Below are positions 21,881-32,369 of a stretch of 41,097 bases of DNA, one piece after another (within the stretch, counting starts at the first letter, position 1; every line of letters starts with the position of its first letter). A program made the translations under genes and the position numbers. This DNA comes from Asterionellopsis glacialis (lineage: Eukaryota > Bacillariophyta > Plagiogrammaphyceae > Rhaphoneidales > Asterionellopsidaceae): NCBI GenBank assembly GCA_014885115.2, contig WKLE02001657.1, positions 6,572 through 47,668 on the forward strand, in the 5' to 3' direction. The notes beneath the pieces were generated by a model. That model had not been told where the DNA came from, did not search any database, and saw nothing but the letters and a program-made list of their open reading frames with translations.

Positions 21881-23930
21881 TCAGCCTCCTTTCCTTGGGT
21901 TTGGCATCCAGGATAATATTAGTTGTCTTGGCATTCTTGAGTTATCCATCTTTGCTATCTTGGCAATCCACTGTATCTGTCTCCTCCTGTGAATGACATC
22001 CATAATTGTCAGGGCCTTCAGCCATGTCCTTACATCATAGTTAATAATACTGTGTTTCTTGACATGGTGGTGTAGATTATACCCTAGTATCTGTTGGAGT
22101 GCTGTGTGATGAAATGCTTCAAGTTTCCTTTTACATTTTGCATTCAGTCTCCAGGATTCATATCCCACAAAACATTATTCAGAGGTATTGCTAAATAAAT
22201 TCTGATCTTGGTGCCAACTTTCACATGTTTACTTGGGAAGAACTTATTCAGTGATCCTAATTGTTGTTTTGCATATTTGATTTGGATGCTAATCTTATAG
22301 TCATCACGTAGGTTTTTGGATAGACATGATCCTAGGTATTTGAACTTGTTATTGAATGTAATGTATCCATCTGCAACTGGTAATCTTGTGTTGAACTTGA
22401 TTTTGTTCTGCTCTTCATCCATTAGGTTGGGTGGAAAGTATACAATTTTGGTTTCAGAAGTTTTATACTCTTGACTGATGTACATTTTTAGTCCAAATAC
22501 TTTGAAGTGTTCAAATAGTAGGTTTGCTACTGTAGTCATATCCCAACCCATTTCCTTAGGATGGGTGATAAGGTACTGAAAGTATGGTGAGTCTCCGTAG
22601 AAGCCTTATCACCCACATCTGGCCCGCAATGTGGATGATCAGCTACAAGACTTTCTACATCTCAATATAATGGACAAAAAATATACCAGTAACTTAACAT
22701 ATATTGCAGAAATATACCTGTTATGTACCAGACTCTTACATGCAGCATCCTCTCAGACATTCATTGCCTCCAAGAGGGGAAAAAATGCAATTAATAAAAT
22801 GTCTAACAACATGGATAAAAGAAAATGAATTCATTAATCCCCATAGATTTAGCACTAGACTTCTACAGGGCATGCCCAGAAAATTATGAGCAAAAAGTAA
22901 GATGATTCAGCAGATCGACCTGACGCAGAGGGCCAATGCTGCAAATCACTCCAAACTGTTTTGGCCAATTGTGAGTGCAGTTGACAATGAAACCTGCAAC
23001 ACAAACCCAGACAAAAACAAGCAGTTTGACTCAACAAACCAGTTGGTTGAACAGAGGGCTCTTATCACCCACGCATGGGTGATAAAAGGTTTGACTCAAT
23101 GGACTAAAAAATTCTCATCACCCATACGTGGGTGATAAGAATGGGTTGGGATATCCTCTTTGTTCTTGAAAAGGAATAGTCCACCATCAATATATAGAAG
23201 GTAGAGTAGTTCAAAAAGTGTCCCTTTTGCTCATGAATTTTGACCCAACAATCTACCTTGAGTATTCTCTTCAAAATGTCTGTACTGTAGAAAGCTTAGG
23301 TTCCATTTGTCCTTCCACTTGTCTTCTAGTGTTGGCAAAAGCTGACATTAAGAATACAAATAGGAGTGGTGCCATATTATCACCCTGTTGCACACCTATA
23401 GTGTATGGTATTGCCATCTCCTCTCTTCCAATGCAAAGGTTTATAAACATGTTAGGGTAAAGTGTTTTAACTAAACTTGCAAGTTATGGTGGAGCTCTGT
23501 ATATATCAAGTAGTTTGAGGATTAAAGAATTGTTGGCAGTGTTGATTGCTTTGATGAGGTCAATAAACAGGCCCCATGTTGCTTGGATGTGGTACCTTCT
23601 GGTTTGTAATGCTGCTTTGGCAACAAAGATGCCATCAAGGGTACTGCATCCAGGTTGGAATCTGTATTGGGTCTCAGTTCCATGTTGTTGAATGATGCTC
23701 ATTAGATGTGCATTTGATATTCCACTGACAATGCAAATGGTCATAACTTTGAGACATATGCCTTGCCAGTTGTTGGGATTGTACACATCACCTTTATTCT
23801 TGTATAAACATTTTAAGGCTGCAGAGTGCCATTCATCAGGATCTGTTTTCCCATCAAAGAAGTCTTGGATGATGTGTAGGAATCTGATTTGCTTTTGTCT
23901 GGTAGATGTTTGAGAGACTCTGCTGTGACT
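21881..23930 (-). mobile_element. Degenerate LINE-type (non-LTR) retrotransposon, RT region
   Basis: Read on the minus strand in several frames, this gives the order of a LINE reverse transcriptase: DEWHSAALKCLYKNKGD, NNWQGICL, QYRFQPGCSTLDGIF, GLFIDLIKAINTAN, then GVQQGDNMAPLLF, YIDGGLFLFKNKED, and after an inserted element MTTVANLLFEHFKVFGLKM, FKYLGSCLSK and KLEAFHHTALQQILGY. At least two in-frame stops and two frame changes (near 23290 and 22160) show decay. The catalytic YxDD motif reads YIDG (23180-23194), so the second Asp is lost. The N-terminal and endonuclease parts are not seen, as expected of a 5'-truncated copy. The C-terminal part stops at 21881. I assume one original element, split by the 609-bp insertion. 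Confidence 0.85.
22538..23154. mobile_element. 609-bp non-autonomous TIR DNA transposon nested in the LINE
   Basis: The insert spans 22542-23150 and starts CCCAACCCATT and ends AATGGGTTGGG, perfect 11-bp terminal inverted repeats. ATAT flanks it on both sides (22538-22541, 23151-23154). Because ATAT overlaps a palindrome, the duplication could equally be TA with a 12-bp TIR. Without the insert the LINE frame runs KED directly into MTT. Subterminal hairpins repeat the core GGGTGATAA: arms 22563-22573 with 22604-22614, 23062-23071 with 23076-23085, and 23115-23124 with 23129-23138. No transposase is seen; short frames at 22631-22828 and 22902-23135 are unrecognised. Confidence 0.8.
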
Positions 23931-26748
23931 CCTGATTACTCACATAATGCATTTCATTACCTTATTACTACACGAACCACACATTTCACACACACACATC
24001 TCTAAAATAAACCATATTTGAACAGCACACTTCGTAAGTACACACAAGGTATTTTATCTCTCAACTCAGATATGTCATTCAATAGAGGAAGAAAGACAAA
24101 CTATGCCTGCAGCATACATTGGAGCGTCGCAGAACCCCGGTAGTCTTGGACGGAACTAGACAACGGAAACCCCAGTACGAGGAATCCGCCAACTAGTAGT
24201 GCACATCCGTTTCATGCTCCGAGGAGGTTGAGAACTATCCGACAAGGGAAACTAAGCCAGAGAAATTTTACCTGACTGCGAGACCTGCCCATGAAACATG
24301 AAGCAGACTTAGTATTCCTACCCTCTCCTCCATCAGCCAACGGACTGAGACTGAGTACTGAAACTAAGAAACCTTCCATGTCACTGATGGATGACAACAC
24401 GTAGCATGGGACGAGGCCCTCCGGACTTAGTTGACCCAAATTATCAAGCGAAGTAGGGCCCTATCAGCTTTTACAGCTCGAGATTTTTGGCTAGCTTTTC
24501 CATCAGAGAGGGAGGAGAAGACCCAATTAAACTGGCTCTTCAGACAGAAATTCCGACCTGGAAAGCCCCAAACTTTGTTGAAAGCAAGTGAAAGAGGGAC
24601 GCAACGTGAGGACAGACAGTCGCCAGATGAATCACGAGAGCAGGTACTGCATCCCGCAGACTCCTCTCATTCGACAACCTTCCTGATGCCATGGAAGACT
24701 ATTACAATGACGTCTCCCTCTCAGGAGAACGTGGTGATGCCACATTGCGATGCTTCGATCATATTTTCAATTGAGAGGTTTGTACAAATCTTTGTTGGAT
24801 TCTTTTAGGGCTTTTGTCAGTCCTTCTAGATTACTCTTCAAATATTGGGGATGTAGGTTTCCGTAGCCTTCTTTACCAACAAGATAGCTTAGTACAGCAA
24901 GATGTTAGCTCAGTGGAATTTGCTGTAATTTTGGAGTCCAGCCGCGTATAACTGTACTAGAGTACAAACGTTAGCAATCCATGTGATGCGCAATTTTGCT
25001 TACAATAATTTGAGATCTATTTCGGCAACTGCTTCAAAAATTGGACAAGCCCATTCTTGAAATTGATTTAAAATGGAGTAGAATGCTTCCTGTTTATTTT
25101 CAAGAAATTCTTGATTATTGATGCCTTCAATTTTGGTATTGTTAGTAAAAGGTAGACACCGAAAGTATGTAAACTTTTGCTCTAAAATAAATTATGAGAA
25201 TAAAAATGAACTTGCCAAGATGTATTTCTTAAAATTGGCTTCTCATTTGATCGACGAAAAAATTGACCGACTAATTATACCGGCTACGGTATCCAAGTAA
25301 TAAAATCATATAACAAAGGTTTCCGTTAGATTCATTTGACTAATGATATAGATATGGTTTTGCTTTGGCATCATCATATAGTTCTCATCGAGATCTTGGA
25401 TATTTGTATGTGGTTCTCATTCATGGTTTGTTCATGCGATTCATGGTTTGTGTCTTCGTGACGTAAAATATAGAAAGTTATCTGAAATCTTGTTAATCTT
25501 GTTTCGTGTGTTATTGACCTCAGCATGTGAGCTGAGTCTTGAGTGCTCACAAATTGGGTAATTTCCGTAATTGTTACGGGGTGGGTTCAGCATAGAAGAT
25601 TTAACATTTCTGAATTTCCAGACTGAGTTGTCTTTGCTGCAAACTTTACTATCAATCAAAAGCAAGTTTTTTGCTATCTTGATGATCTCCCTACGTAGAT
25701 CGGGTGGTTGCGACTCAAGTATCGAACAAATGGGCTCGAGTTGTTTGGTTAGTCGAATGACTGAGTCAGCTTATTCATAAAATCAGTACCATTCTTCATG
25801 GGAACAGCAGGCTCAATGGTTTTATTCATCGATGCACGTTCTGTTGTCATTCGTGGTGTTCTGTGTCATATGGTCGCCATGATGCTGGTGTTTGCTTGGG
25901 TGGGTACTAACTGGATGAAATGGAGGAGGCAGCTAAAACACGCAGTAATAACAAAATTTACTTTAAGATTAAGTTACTGAAAGTTGTGTTTATGGCATTG
26001 TTTACCATCAACTTTCACTTTCGCTTCATCAGTCAGGGAAATCGGGAGGTGGTGCTGTATTGTATGGTGCATTGCATATGTCAGAGGTAGAAACAAACTA
26101 AAAACTTTAGAATGGGGATGGGGGTAGGTACGTAGGTGTACGTATGGGGTTTACTATTTGCAAAGGTGACGAAAGTTTGCTTTTATAGGGTTTAAAAAAT
26201 AAAATTTGGGCAACCACGGCGTAAGCTTAGGGGCCTCCGACAAAAGGTGGCAGACCTACGGCGAGAAATTGTCGGATTTGATCACAAGTCGTTGTATGAC
26301 GCACACTCAAATGATCTACGTCGTGAAATCGAGCTCACCAAGAAACAGGTTGGAGGAATATTCAGACCAAAGTCTCGGAAAAACTTAAAGAAGCATTCAA
26401 AAGATAACGAAATACCATTGAAAACACCCAAATCGCCTACATAAGGTCTTTTACGGCGCGGACCCCCACAAACGAAGAGGGTAGGTAATAATATCTCAGT
26501 TACGTACGCCCGCAAAAACCCGGAGTACTCTTCAGCAGCTGGTACAGAGCAGGTTGAAGTTTTTGGTTCCGCAGCAAACCGAGGGCCCTGGCAATGAGAT
26601 ACTTGGAGAAAGTGCTTCCGTTTCTAAGAAAGCAAGTACCCCCGCTAAAAGTAAAGATTAGAATAGCTCATCTGACACCAAATACGAAGATGTAAACTAG
26701 TCGAAAGATTAAAAAATCGTGTTACTTTCTTTTGATGGTGTTCATGTT
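23931..26748. other. Gene-poor region, no supported gene
   Basis: About 2.8 kb without a frame I would call. The block 24100-24760 is more GC-balanced than its surroundings and has open frames on both strands (24212-24439 minus, 24431-24808 plus), but with no recognisable domain and with overlapping reading. The stretch 26206-26444 reads as a short charged peptide containing DLRREI twice (about 26250 and 26315), and 26530-26660 reads as a short tail (ESASVSKKASTPAKSKD); both could be debris of a lost gene. A tRNA-like A-box at about 24906 has no partner B-box. Confidence 0.5.
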
Positions 26749-29136
26749 TCATGACGAGGAGTCATCTTCATAGTTGGGATCAGGCGTTCTTTCGATCATG
26801 CCAAGGTCAAGTAGAATGTTAAATGCTCTTGTTTCAAGGTCCATGGATGCATATCGGGCAGCGATGGTCGTCTCATCCTCTTTTGGTTGAGACTGCGTGT
26901 CGTTACCATTAGTTACAAACTTCTTAAGTTTTTCCCTCTTTTCCATCTGAAGTCGCCGAGCCAGTAACGCCCGTTGTTTTCCTTCAGCTACCTTCTTTGC
27001 TTCGATTTTGTTGTCCAGAATTTTTCTTTCCGTTGCCTCAGAGGCAAGCCCTAGCATCTTTCGTGCCTGTACTTCCGAAACAATATCAGATAGTACTATT
27101 TCGTCAGAGGGTTTTCTTGCCAAAGCGTCGTTTGATTCACTCGATGCACTGGTTGACCTCTCCATTGTTCTTTGTTTGGTTTCCATTGCAAGACGCGTCG
27201 TAAGTAATGCTCTCGCCGTCGCTTCAGCCTTTTTGTCACTTGTCACCTTCCGAGACATTCCATCAGGATCCACACCATTCGGATGCGACCCTGTACTGGC
27301 CTTGGACTGTTGACGAAGTCGTGCTTCAAGTAAAGCTCGAGCTGTCGCTTCCGCTTTCTTACTGCTTGTTGCTGGAGAATCTTCACGACGAGAAACACAT
27401 TGAATAGAAGACTTTATTTTTTCACGCGCCTCAATGGCAAGGCGAGTTTGCAGCAATGCCCTCGCAGTGGCTTCTGCCTTTTTTTGTGCAGATCTACTAG
27501 TCCTATCATTGCCTTCTACTCCCTCCTTGTCGAGTTGACTCAGGATATCTTTTGTAGTACTACTAGCAATAGCACCGACTAAATCTTCTTCATTTACAAC
27601 AGATGCACGCTTCACATCCGTTGACGACAGCCGGACTATTTTTTCACGTTTGCTTCGATTCTTGGCCTCAATGGCAAGCCTTGCCTTTAATAAATCTCTT
27701 GCTATTTTCTCTGATTTTTTAGCAGAAATCATTTTACTTTTGTTATCCACGTTCTTTGGAGTTGGTGGCGTTTTGGGTGACTTGGACTTACTCTTCCCAG
27801 AGACACGCACTTGGACAGCCTTTGGTTTTGGACGCTTCGTATTCTTGTTTGGTGTATCAGTAATGATGCTTTCTTTGGATGGTGATTGAGTTGGTAAGGA
27901 AGGAAAATCTTGTTTGTCACGATTCGATCCTTTGGTTGGTGTTGCCAACACTGTGCTCTTCTTTAAATCGTCTTCCTCAATCACAGATGCATGATTTACT
28001 TCAACTTTACTTTTTGTCTTGTAATCAGCATCTGTTCCAGCCTCTTTTGAATCTTTGATATCCTCCTCCTCCTCGTCTTCTTCCTCGTCTTCTTCCTCCT
28101 CCATATCTAGCAGTGGTGTATTTTCTGTAGTACTGGTATGCATTGATTGGGAAGACGATAGGATATTATCTTGTTTCGTCTTGTGTACAGCAGCTTCCTT
28201 TCTTTTCGCTTCAGCCTTTTTTCTTTCTTCTTCCACTCTATCTAATACTCGTTCTACAGATTCTCTGGCCTTGGCACGTTCCAAGGCATCTAAAGCTTCT
28301 GCTAAAGATGGAACATTCGCATCATCATCATCAGCAGTAGTAGTGAATTCGTTGTCGAGTTCCATTGTACCATCCTTTTTTTCTCTACTTTTCCTTACAT
28401 TTTTGGCGACAACAATACCAACGGTCGTGGCCAATGTTGTACCACTTACCATGGATATCAAATATGTAGAAGATTGTTTTTGATTCTTTTTGATGCTAGT
28501 CTCTTTCGATTGTTGCTGTTGTTGATGTTGATTTTTTTGTTTTTTCTGTTTGGTGGAAATGACTTGTGTAGTATGATCCTTGCTACGACGACGAAAACGA
28601 CGACCAAACAAACGATTTCTACTTTCAGTACTAGTAGTGGTAGTAGCAGTCTCTTGTTTTCCAACAAAAAAATGAGGCAGTCTTCTTCCTCCAGCTGCTG
28701 CTGCATGTGCTTCCAAGGATGTTCCATGACACAAGACTAGTAAAGATGTTACCATGACAAGAAGGAATCGTCGAATCGTGCGTATTCGACGTTCAACATA
28801 CTTAGGGACATGATATAAAATGACCTCCAAATGTCGCCTCCAACTTTGTGTAGTTGTGATTGTCGTTCGCTGTAAGGATGGCTGCTTCTGTCCATGTAGG
28901 ACTATGTGTGACACTTTAGACAAGGCTGCTACATTCGAACTACTCACAAATGGTGATAGTACTGCATTGGCATTATTTCGAATGGTAGGATTGATTCTGG
29001 TTCTCCATGCCGATCTAGTACTAAAGCATACGGATACGGATGATGGTGGTGAAAATGCATTGGATGTTTCCAAGACAATCATCATGACCCATGCAATAAG
29101 TACTGCACTCGTTCTCATGAATGAAACCCGCCGCAT
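26749..29136 (-). CDS. Plastid-targeted repeat protein, unknown function
   Basis: A single open frame of 795 codons. Residues 1-27 form a signal peptide ending TSNA|FSPPSS, the A|F plastid-targeting motif, followed by a Ser/Arg-rich transit segment. A second hydrophobic stretch (121-147) preceded by RRIRTIRR and ending EAHA|AAA resembles a twin-arginine or Sec thylakoid-transfer signal; a third (224-245) may be a membrane span. Residues 340-360 are almost all Glu/Asp. From 470 to 740 a motif close to KKAEATARALLxTRLAIE recurs: about 473-491, 551-570, 593-608, 635-652 and, more weakly, 719-735, making a charged helical array. The C-terminus has a short conserved-looking segment ARYASMDLETRAFNILLDLGMIERTPDPNYEDD. 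No enzyme motif is seen; a structural or binding role in the plastid is inferred. Confidence 0.8.
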   Translation of the reverse strand: MRRVSFMRTSAVLIAWVMMIVLETSNAFSPPSSVSVCFSTRSAWRTRINPTIRNNANAVLSPFVSSSNVAALSKVSHIVLHGQKQPSLQRTTITTTQSWRRHLEVILYHVPKYVERRIRTIRRFLLVMVTSLLVLCHGTSLEAHAAAAGGRRLPHFFVGKQETATTTTSTESRNRLFGRRFRRRSKDHTTQVISTKQKKQKNQHQQQQQSKETSIKKNQKQSSTYLISMVSGTTLATTVGIVVAKNVRKSREKKDGTMELDNEFTTTADDDDANVPSLAEALDALERAKARESVERVLDRVEEERKKAEAKRKEAAVHKTKQDNILSSSQSMHTSTTENTPLLDMEEEEDEEEDEEEEDIKDSKEAGTDADYKTKSKVEVNHASVIEEDDLKKSTVLATPTKGSNRDKQDFPSLPTQSPSKESIITDTPNKNTKRPKPKAVQVRVSGKSKSKSPKTPPTPKNVDNKSKMISAKKSEKIARDLLKARLAIEAKNRSKREKIVRLSSTDVKRASVVNEEDLVGAIASSTTKDILSQLDKEGVEGNDRTSRSAQKKAEATARALLQTRLAIEAREKIKSSIQCVSRREDSPATSSKKAEATARALLEARLRQQSKASTGSHPNGVDPDGMSRKVTSDKKAEATARALLTTRLAMETKQRTMERSTSASSESNDALARKPSDEIVLSDIVSEVQARKMLGLASEATERKILDNKIEAKKVAEGKQRALLARRLQMEKREKLKKFVTNGNDTQSQPKEDETTIAARYASMDLETRAFNILLDLGMIERTPDPNYEDDSSS

Positions 29137-32100
29137 TTTCTTTTTTCAAAGGCTATATTATTTGAATCAATAGTTATTAGTATTGTAGTGTAAAATACTA
29201 TCTTTACTTGCAAGCACCGATAATACAAAAAACTGTCCGTCTGTTGCTATAAGAATGAATTTCTCTCAAAATCAACGTATTATTGTATGTCAAAGAGATG
29301 GTCAATGGAGGAGAATTTCCATGAGAAGAGGTACCTATACGGAAGCACGGATGACAGATGTGCTTGTTGTGTGAGATGAATGAGGGTATCAATGAAATTG
29401 CTTTCACGTATCAAAACAAGTATTACTGTATGACACGATCTCAGATCTTTTTGGCTTTTTTTGCTTCGCACGAAGAAAGAAGAGGCACCTACAGGTCAAA
29501 AAATAATTCAAAAAAGAATTTCATCTGTCCGGTGGCAGATTTCGCGCACTGGTGACCAGATTTCGCGCACAGTGTGCCAAAAACTGCCACATCGAGCCTT
29601 GACATAAAATTCTTGTTGTCTGTCTCGATATTATTAGGTAATACATGAAAGCCGCGCGCAGGCGATAGGTATCACTCCTGGGAGTGAAATCAATTTTGGC
29701 CCATTCGAACTCACATTATTTTTTGTCGCACGAGTGTTTAAAATTTCCGCAAGATTACGCAAGATTTGGCCACCGGGGTGCGCAAGATTTGATCAACGGG
29801 GAAGATGAAATTGGTAAAGCCGTGCCATTCCGGTACGGGATAGTCATGATGTCGATCATTTAGAAGCTTTCCGATGACCATACTATTTTTTAAATTAGCC
29901 ATACCAAATTTGCGTTCCTGTTTAGGTACGACTAATTAGACTACTTTTCGTAACGCTGGTAGTATCTGTTTTGTAAACACACAAAGGTTGTTCCTCATGT
30001 AAAAAATAGAGGATGAAATATTTTTTTTAACATTCGAAAATATAACTACAGTATCCGCCATGCTTGTTGCCCAACTGATTAAATATGTGACACTGAACCT
30101 CTCGCTACTCATTTCAGTACGTGGAGTTCTGCACAAATGAAAAGTCTTCGGAGTATCAGACGTAGCAGGTTCAAGTTTCTTCAACTTTAATATTACAGTA
30201 ATGAACTCATATGTTGTAAAGAGAACTCGTATCCAAACATATTTCCAAACAGCCTTTTGTTTCACATCTACTACATCACTCATTCCTCGATATCAATTGA
30301 GCAAAGAAACACCTATGCCAGAAAAGACAGTTAAAAAAACCTTTTTTGTGAGTCAAAGAATACATGCATCAAAAAGATTTGTATGTCATACTACTTTTCA
30401 ATGACAAACAATAAGAAATGTAGGGTAGAGGACTGACGATTGGGTTGTTGGGATCTATAGAATTGGAACCAGAGATTTTGACACGCACAAAAACTGTGCA
30501 TAATGTGTCAAAATCTGATATTCCAACATAGATACATTTTTAACACCTAAAAAAAGGTTCAAAATGAACCAACTCGCTAATATTACTCCTCTCTTGTCAA
30601 TAAAATGACATTCTTCTAGCATCCGCATGAAGGTTTCAGTACGTAATTCACAAACTAAATGTTGCTGGTACTGAACCGAAAAAGGATGCACACGGTCTTG
30701 TATCTTTAAAAAATGTTTTATGGTAACGTACCTGGAAGGATTTCAAACAGTCATGTACAATCAAGCTCAAGTGGGGGCAAATATAAATGACTGGAACCTG
30801 TGCTTCATGTTGGCAATCTATTTCGAGGAGTGAAAAGACAAAGTAAAAGTGAGTATCGTCAAAATCACTGGTCAAAAGAAAAAGCGATACTAAGAAATTT
30901 GGGGGAGCCTACTAGCCTCCAAGTGGTAGATATATCTGCACCAGGTTGCTAACGAAAAACTCCTCCTAATTAATCTAGCATCGATTCATTTGAAACTACA
31001 CGCCTAGAGAGTACATGTTTGAAACAAACACCCAAAGACTGTTTTCGATGCGTTGGACCTTTCTGTCGGTCTCTCTCTTCTTCGCTTTATCTCGCAATGC
31101 ATTGTTGATATTTTGTGTGTACGACTCGGAAATTTAAGCATATAAATTTGGCTCTCATGGGGTATGGAAAAGAAGGTCAAGATTTATCCGATTTTTCGTC
31201 ATTGTCTTTCATCACAAAACTAAAGCAAAAGAAAGAAATTCAACATCATTTGTACTCACGAACGGCGAATCAACTCTCCGAAAATCTCTACGTACCATGT
31301 AAAATGAAAATCTAAAAAAGGAACTGATATCTTTTTGAGGTAGATGAATGTCATCGTTTTTGTAGTCCCTCGCAATTTACGAATCATCGTACGGAATGTA
31401 TTCTAAAATTCTGCTTCATTCCTTTACACTTTTTCTCCATGTTGAACAGTAGAATCAGATCCAATAGCAAAATTAGCTTGGTCAGATATGGTTGTGGAAA
31501 GGAATGCGATACTCAGAAGATTCATCCATTGTTGGAAGTTTTGGCTTTTTCTCATGCATGTTCAAATCATGTTGTGATCAGAGTTCTGATGTTTTTTTCT
31601 GATTCTTGTGTGAACGTGATCTCGTGTGGTGAATTACTCCCGCCTTTGTGTGGTCACTGACAGTCGTCTGTCAGTCATTTCACAAACATCAAAATATTTT
31701 ATATCTTCGTCTCTGTTCCTCGGCGGACTGAAGAGCTACTCTAGCTGGCTTCGTAGGACACTTTCTACTGCAGGACTTAGTCCTCTCTAGAGAGAGTGTA
31801 CCAGGACAAACTAGACCTCATCCCATCCCGCATTGACTAGAGACAAATGAAACGAAATCAAAATGAAAATACTAGAGTAAAAAAATAAAACATATTGAAC
31901 ATGTAGAATTTCTTTAATAGCATTCATGAATCACATGTGATTACTAATCTCTTGCACCACCACCAAGAGTAGCATTTCTTTCATGACATCCACTAATCAT
32001 ATTTGGTTACTGATTTCAATCTCTTGTACCACCTCCAAGAGTTGCTCCACACAATTTTAGCTATAAACAAATATAATGTAATTTCAACACAAACTTTAAG

Positions 32101-32369
32101 CTACGGATCTATGAAATAAAATAGATTGGATGCTTTTCTAGTATTTTTAAAAACCAAGCGTCTATTTAGTAGTTGTGTACTCAAGAGGATACAAATACAA
32201 ATATGAACTTTTTTTTAAAACAACTTCCAACTAAAATGTGTAATTTTTTTGCGTTCGACTCGTCCTTTCACTCAAATAAACCCACTCTCTCTTTGCCATT
32301 ATGACAGACCAGACTAAACCAACAAGAAAAAAAAGACAAGTATATTCCTGCTTTTTCTTCTTGATCTTC
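29137..32369. other. Long intergenic region with small repeats
   Basis: No gene is supported over 3.2 kb; the many short frames have no domains. CAGATTTCGCGCAC is repeated at 29536-29549 and 29557-29570, and CGCAAGATT recurs at 29748, 29758 and 29781. A palindrome-like CTGACAG..CTGTCAG lies near 31660. At 31947-32045 a hairpin-bearing unit with CTCTTG and CAAGAG arms is duplicated. The last 100 bases before 32370 should be VPS26 3' UTR. Confidence 0.5.

Noticed and set aside
24431..24808. 125-codon plus-strand frame in the gene-poor block
   Set aside because: No recognisable motif, overlapping open frame on the other strand, no splice partners; not enough to call a gene.
24900..24980. tRNA-like A-box (TTAGCTCAGTGG)
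   Set aside because: No B-box (GGTTCGANTCC type) and no cloverleaf could be drawn in the following 80 bases.
28057..28110. TCC/TTC-rich microsatellite-like tract as a repeat element
   Set aside because: It encodes the acidic run of the plastid repeat protein, so it is coding low complexity.
28055..28483. 142-codon plus-strand frame starting with poly-Ser
   Set aside because: Antisense shadow of the poly-Glu stretch of the 795-aa plastid protein.
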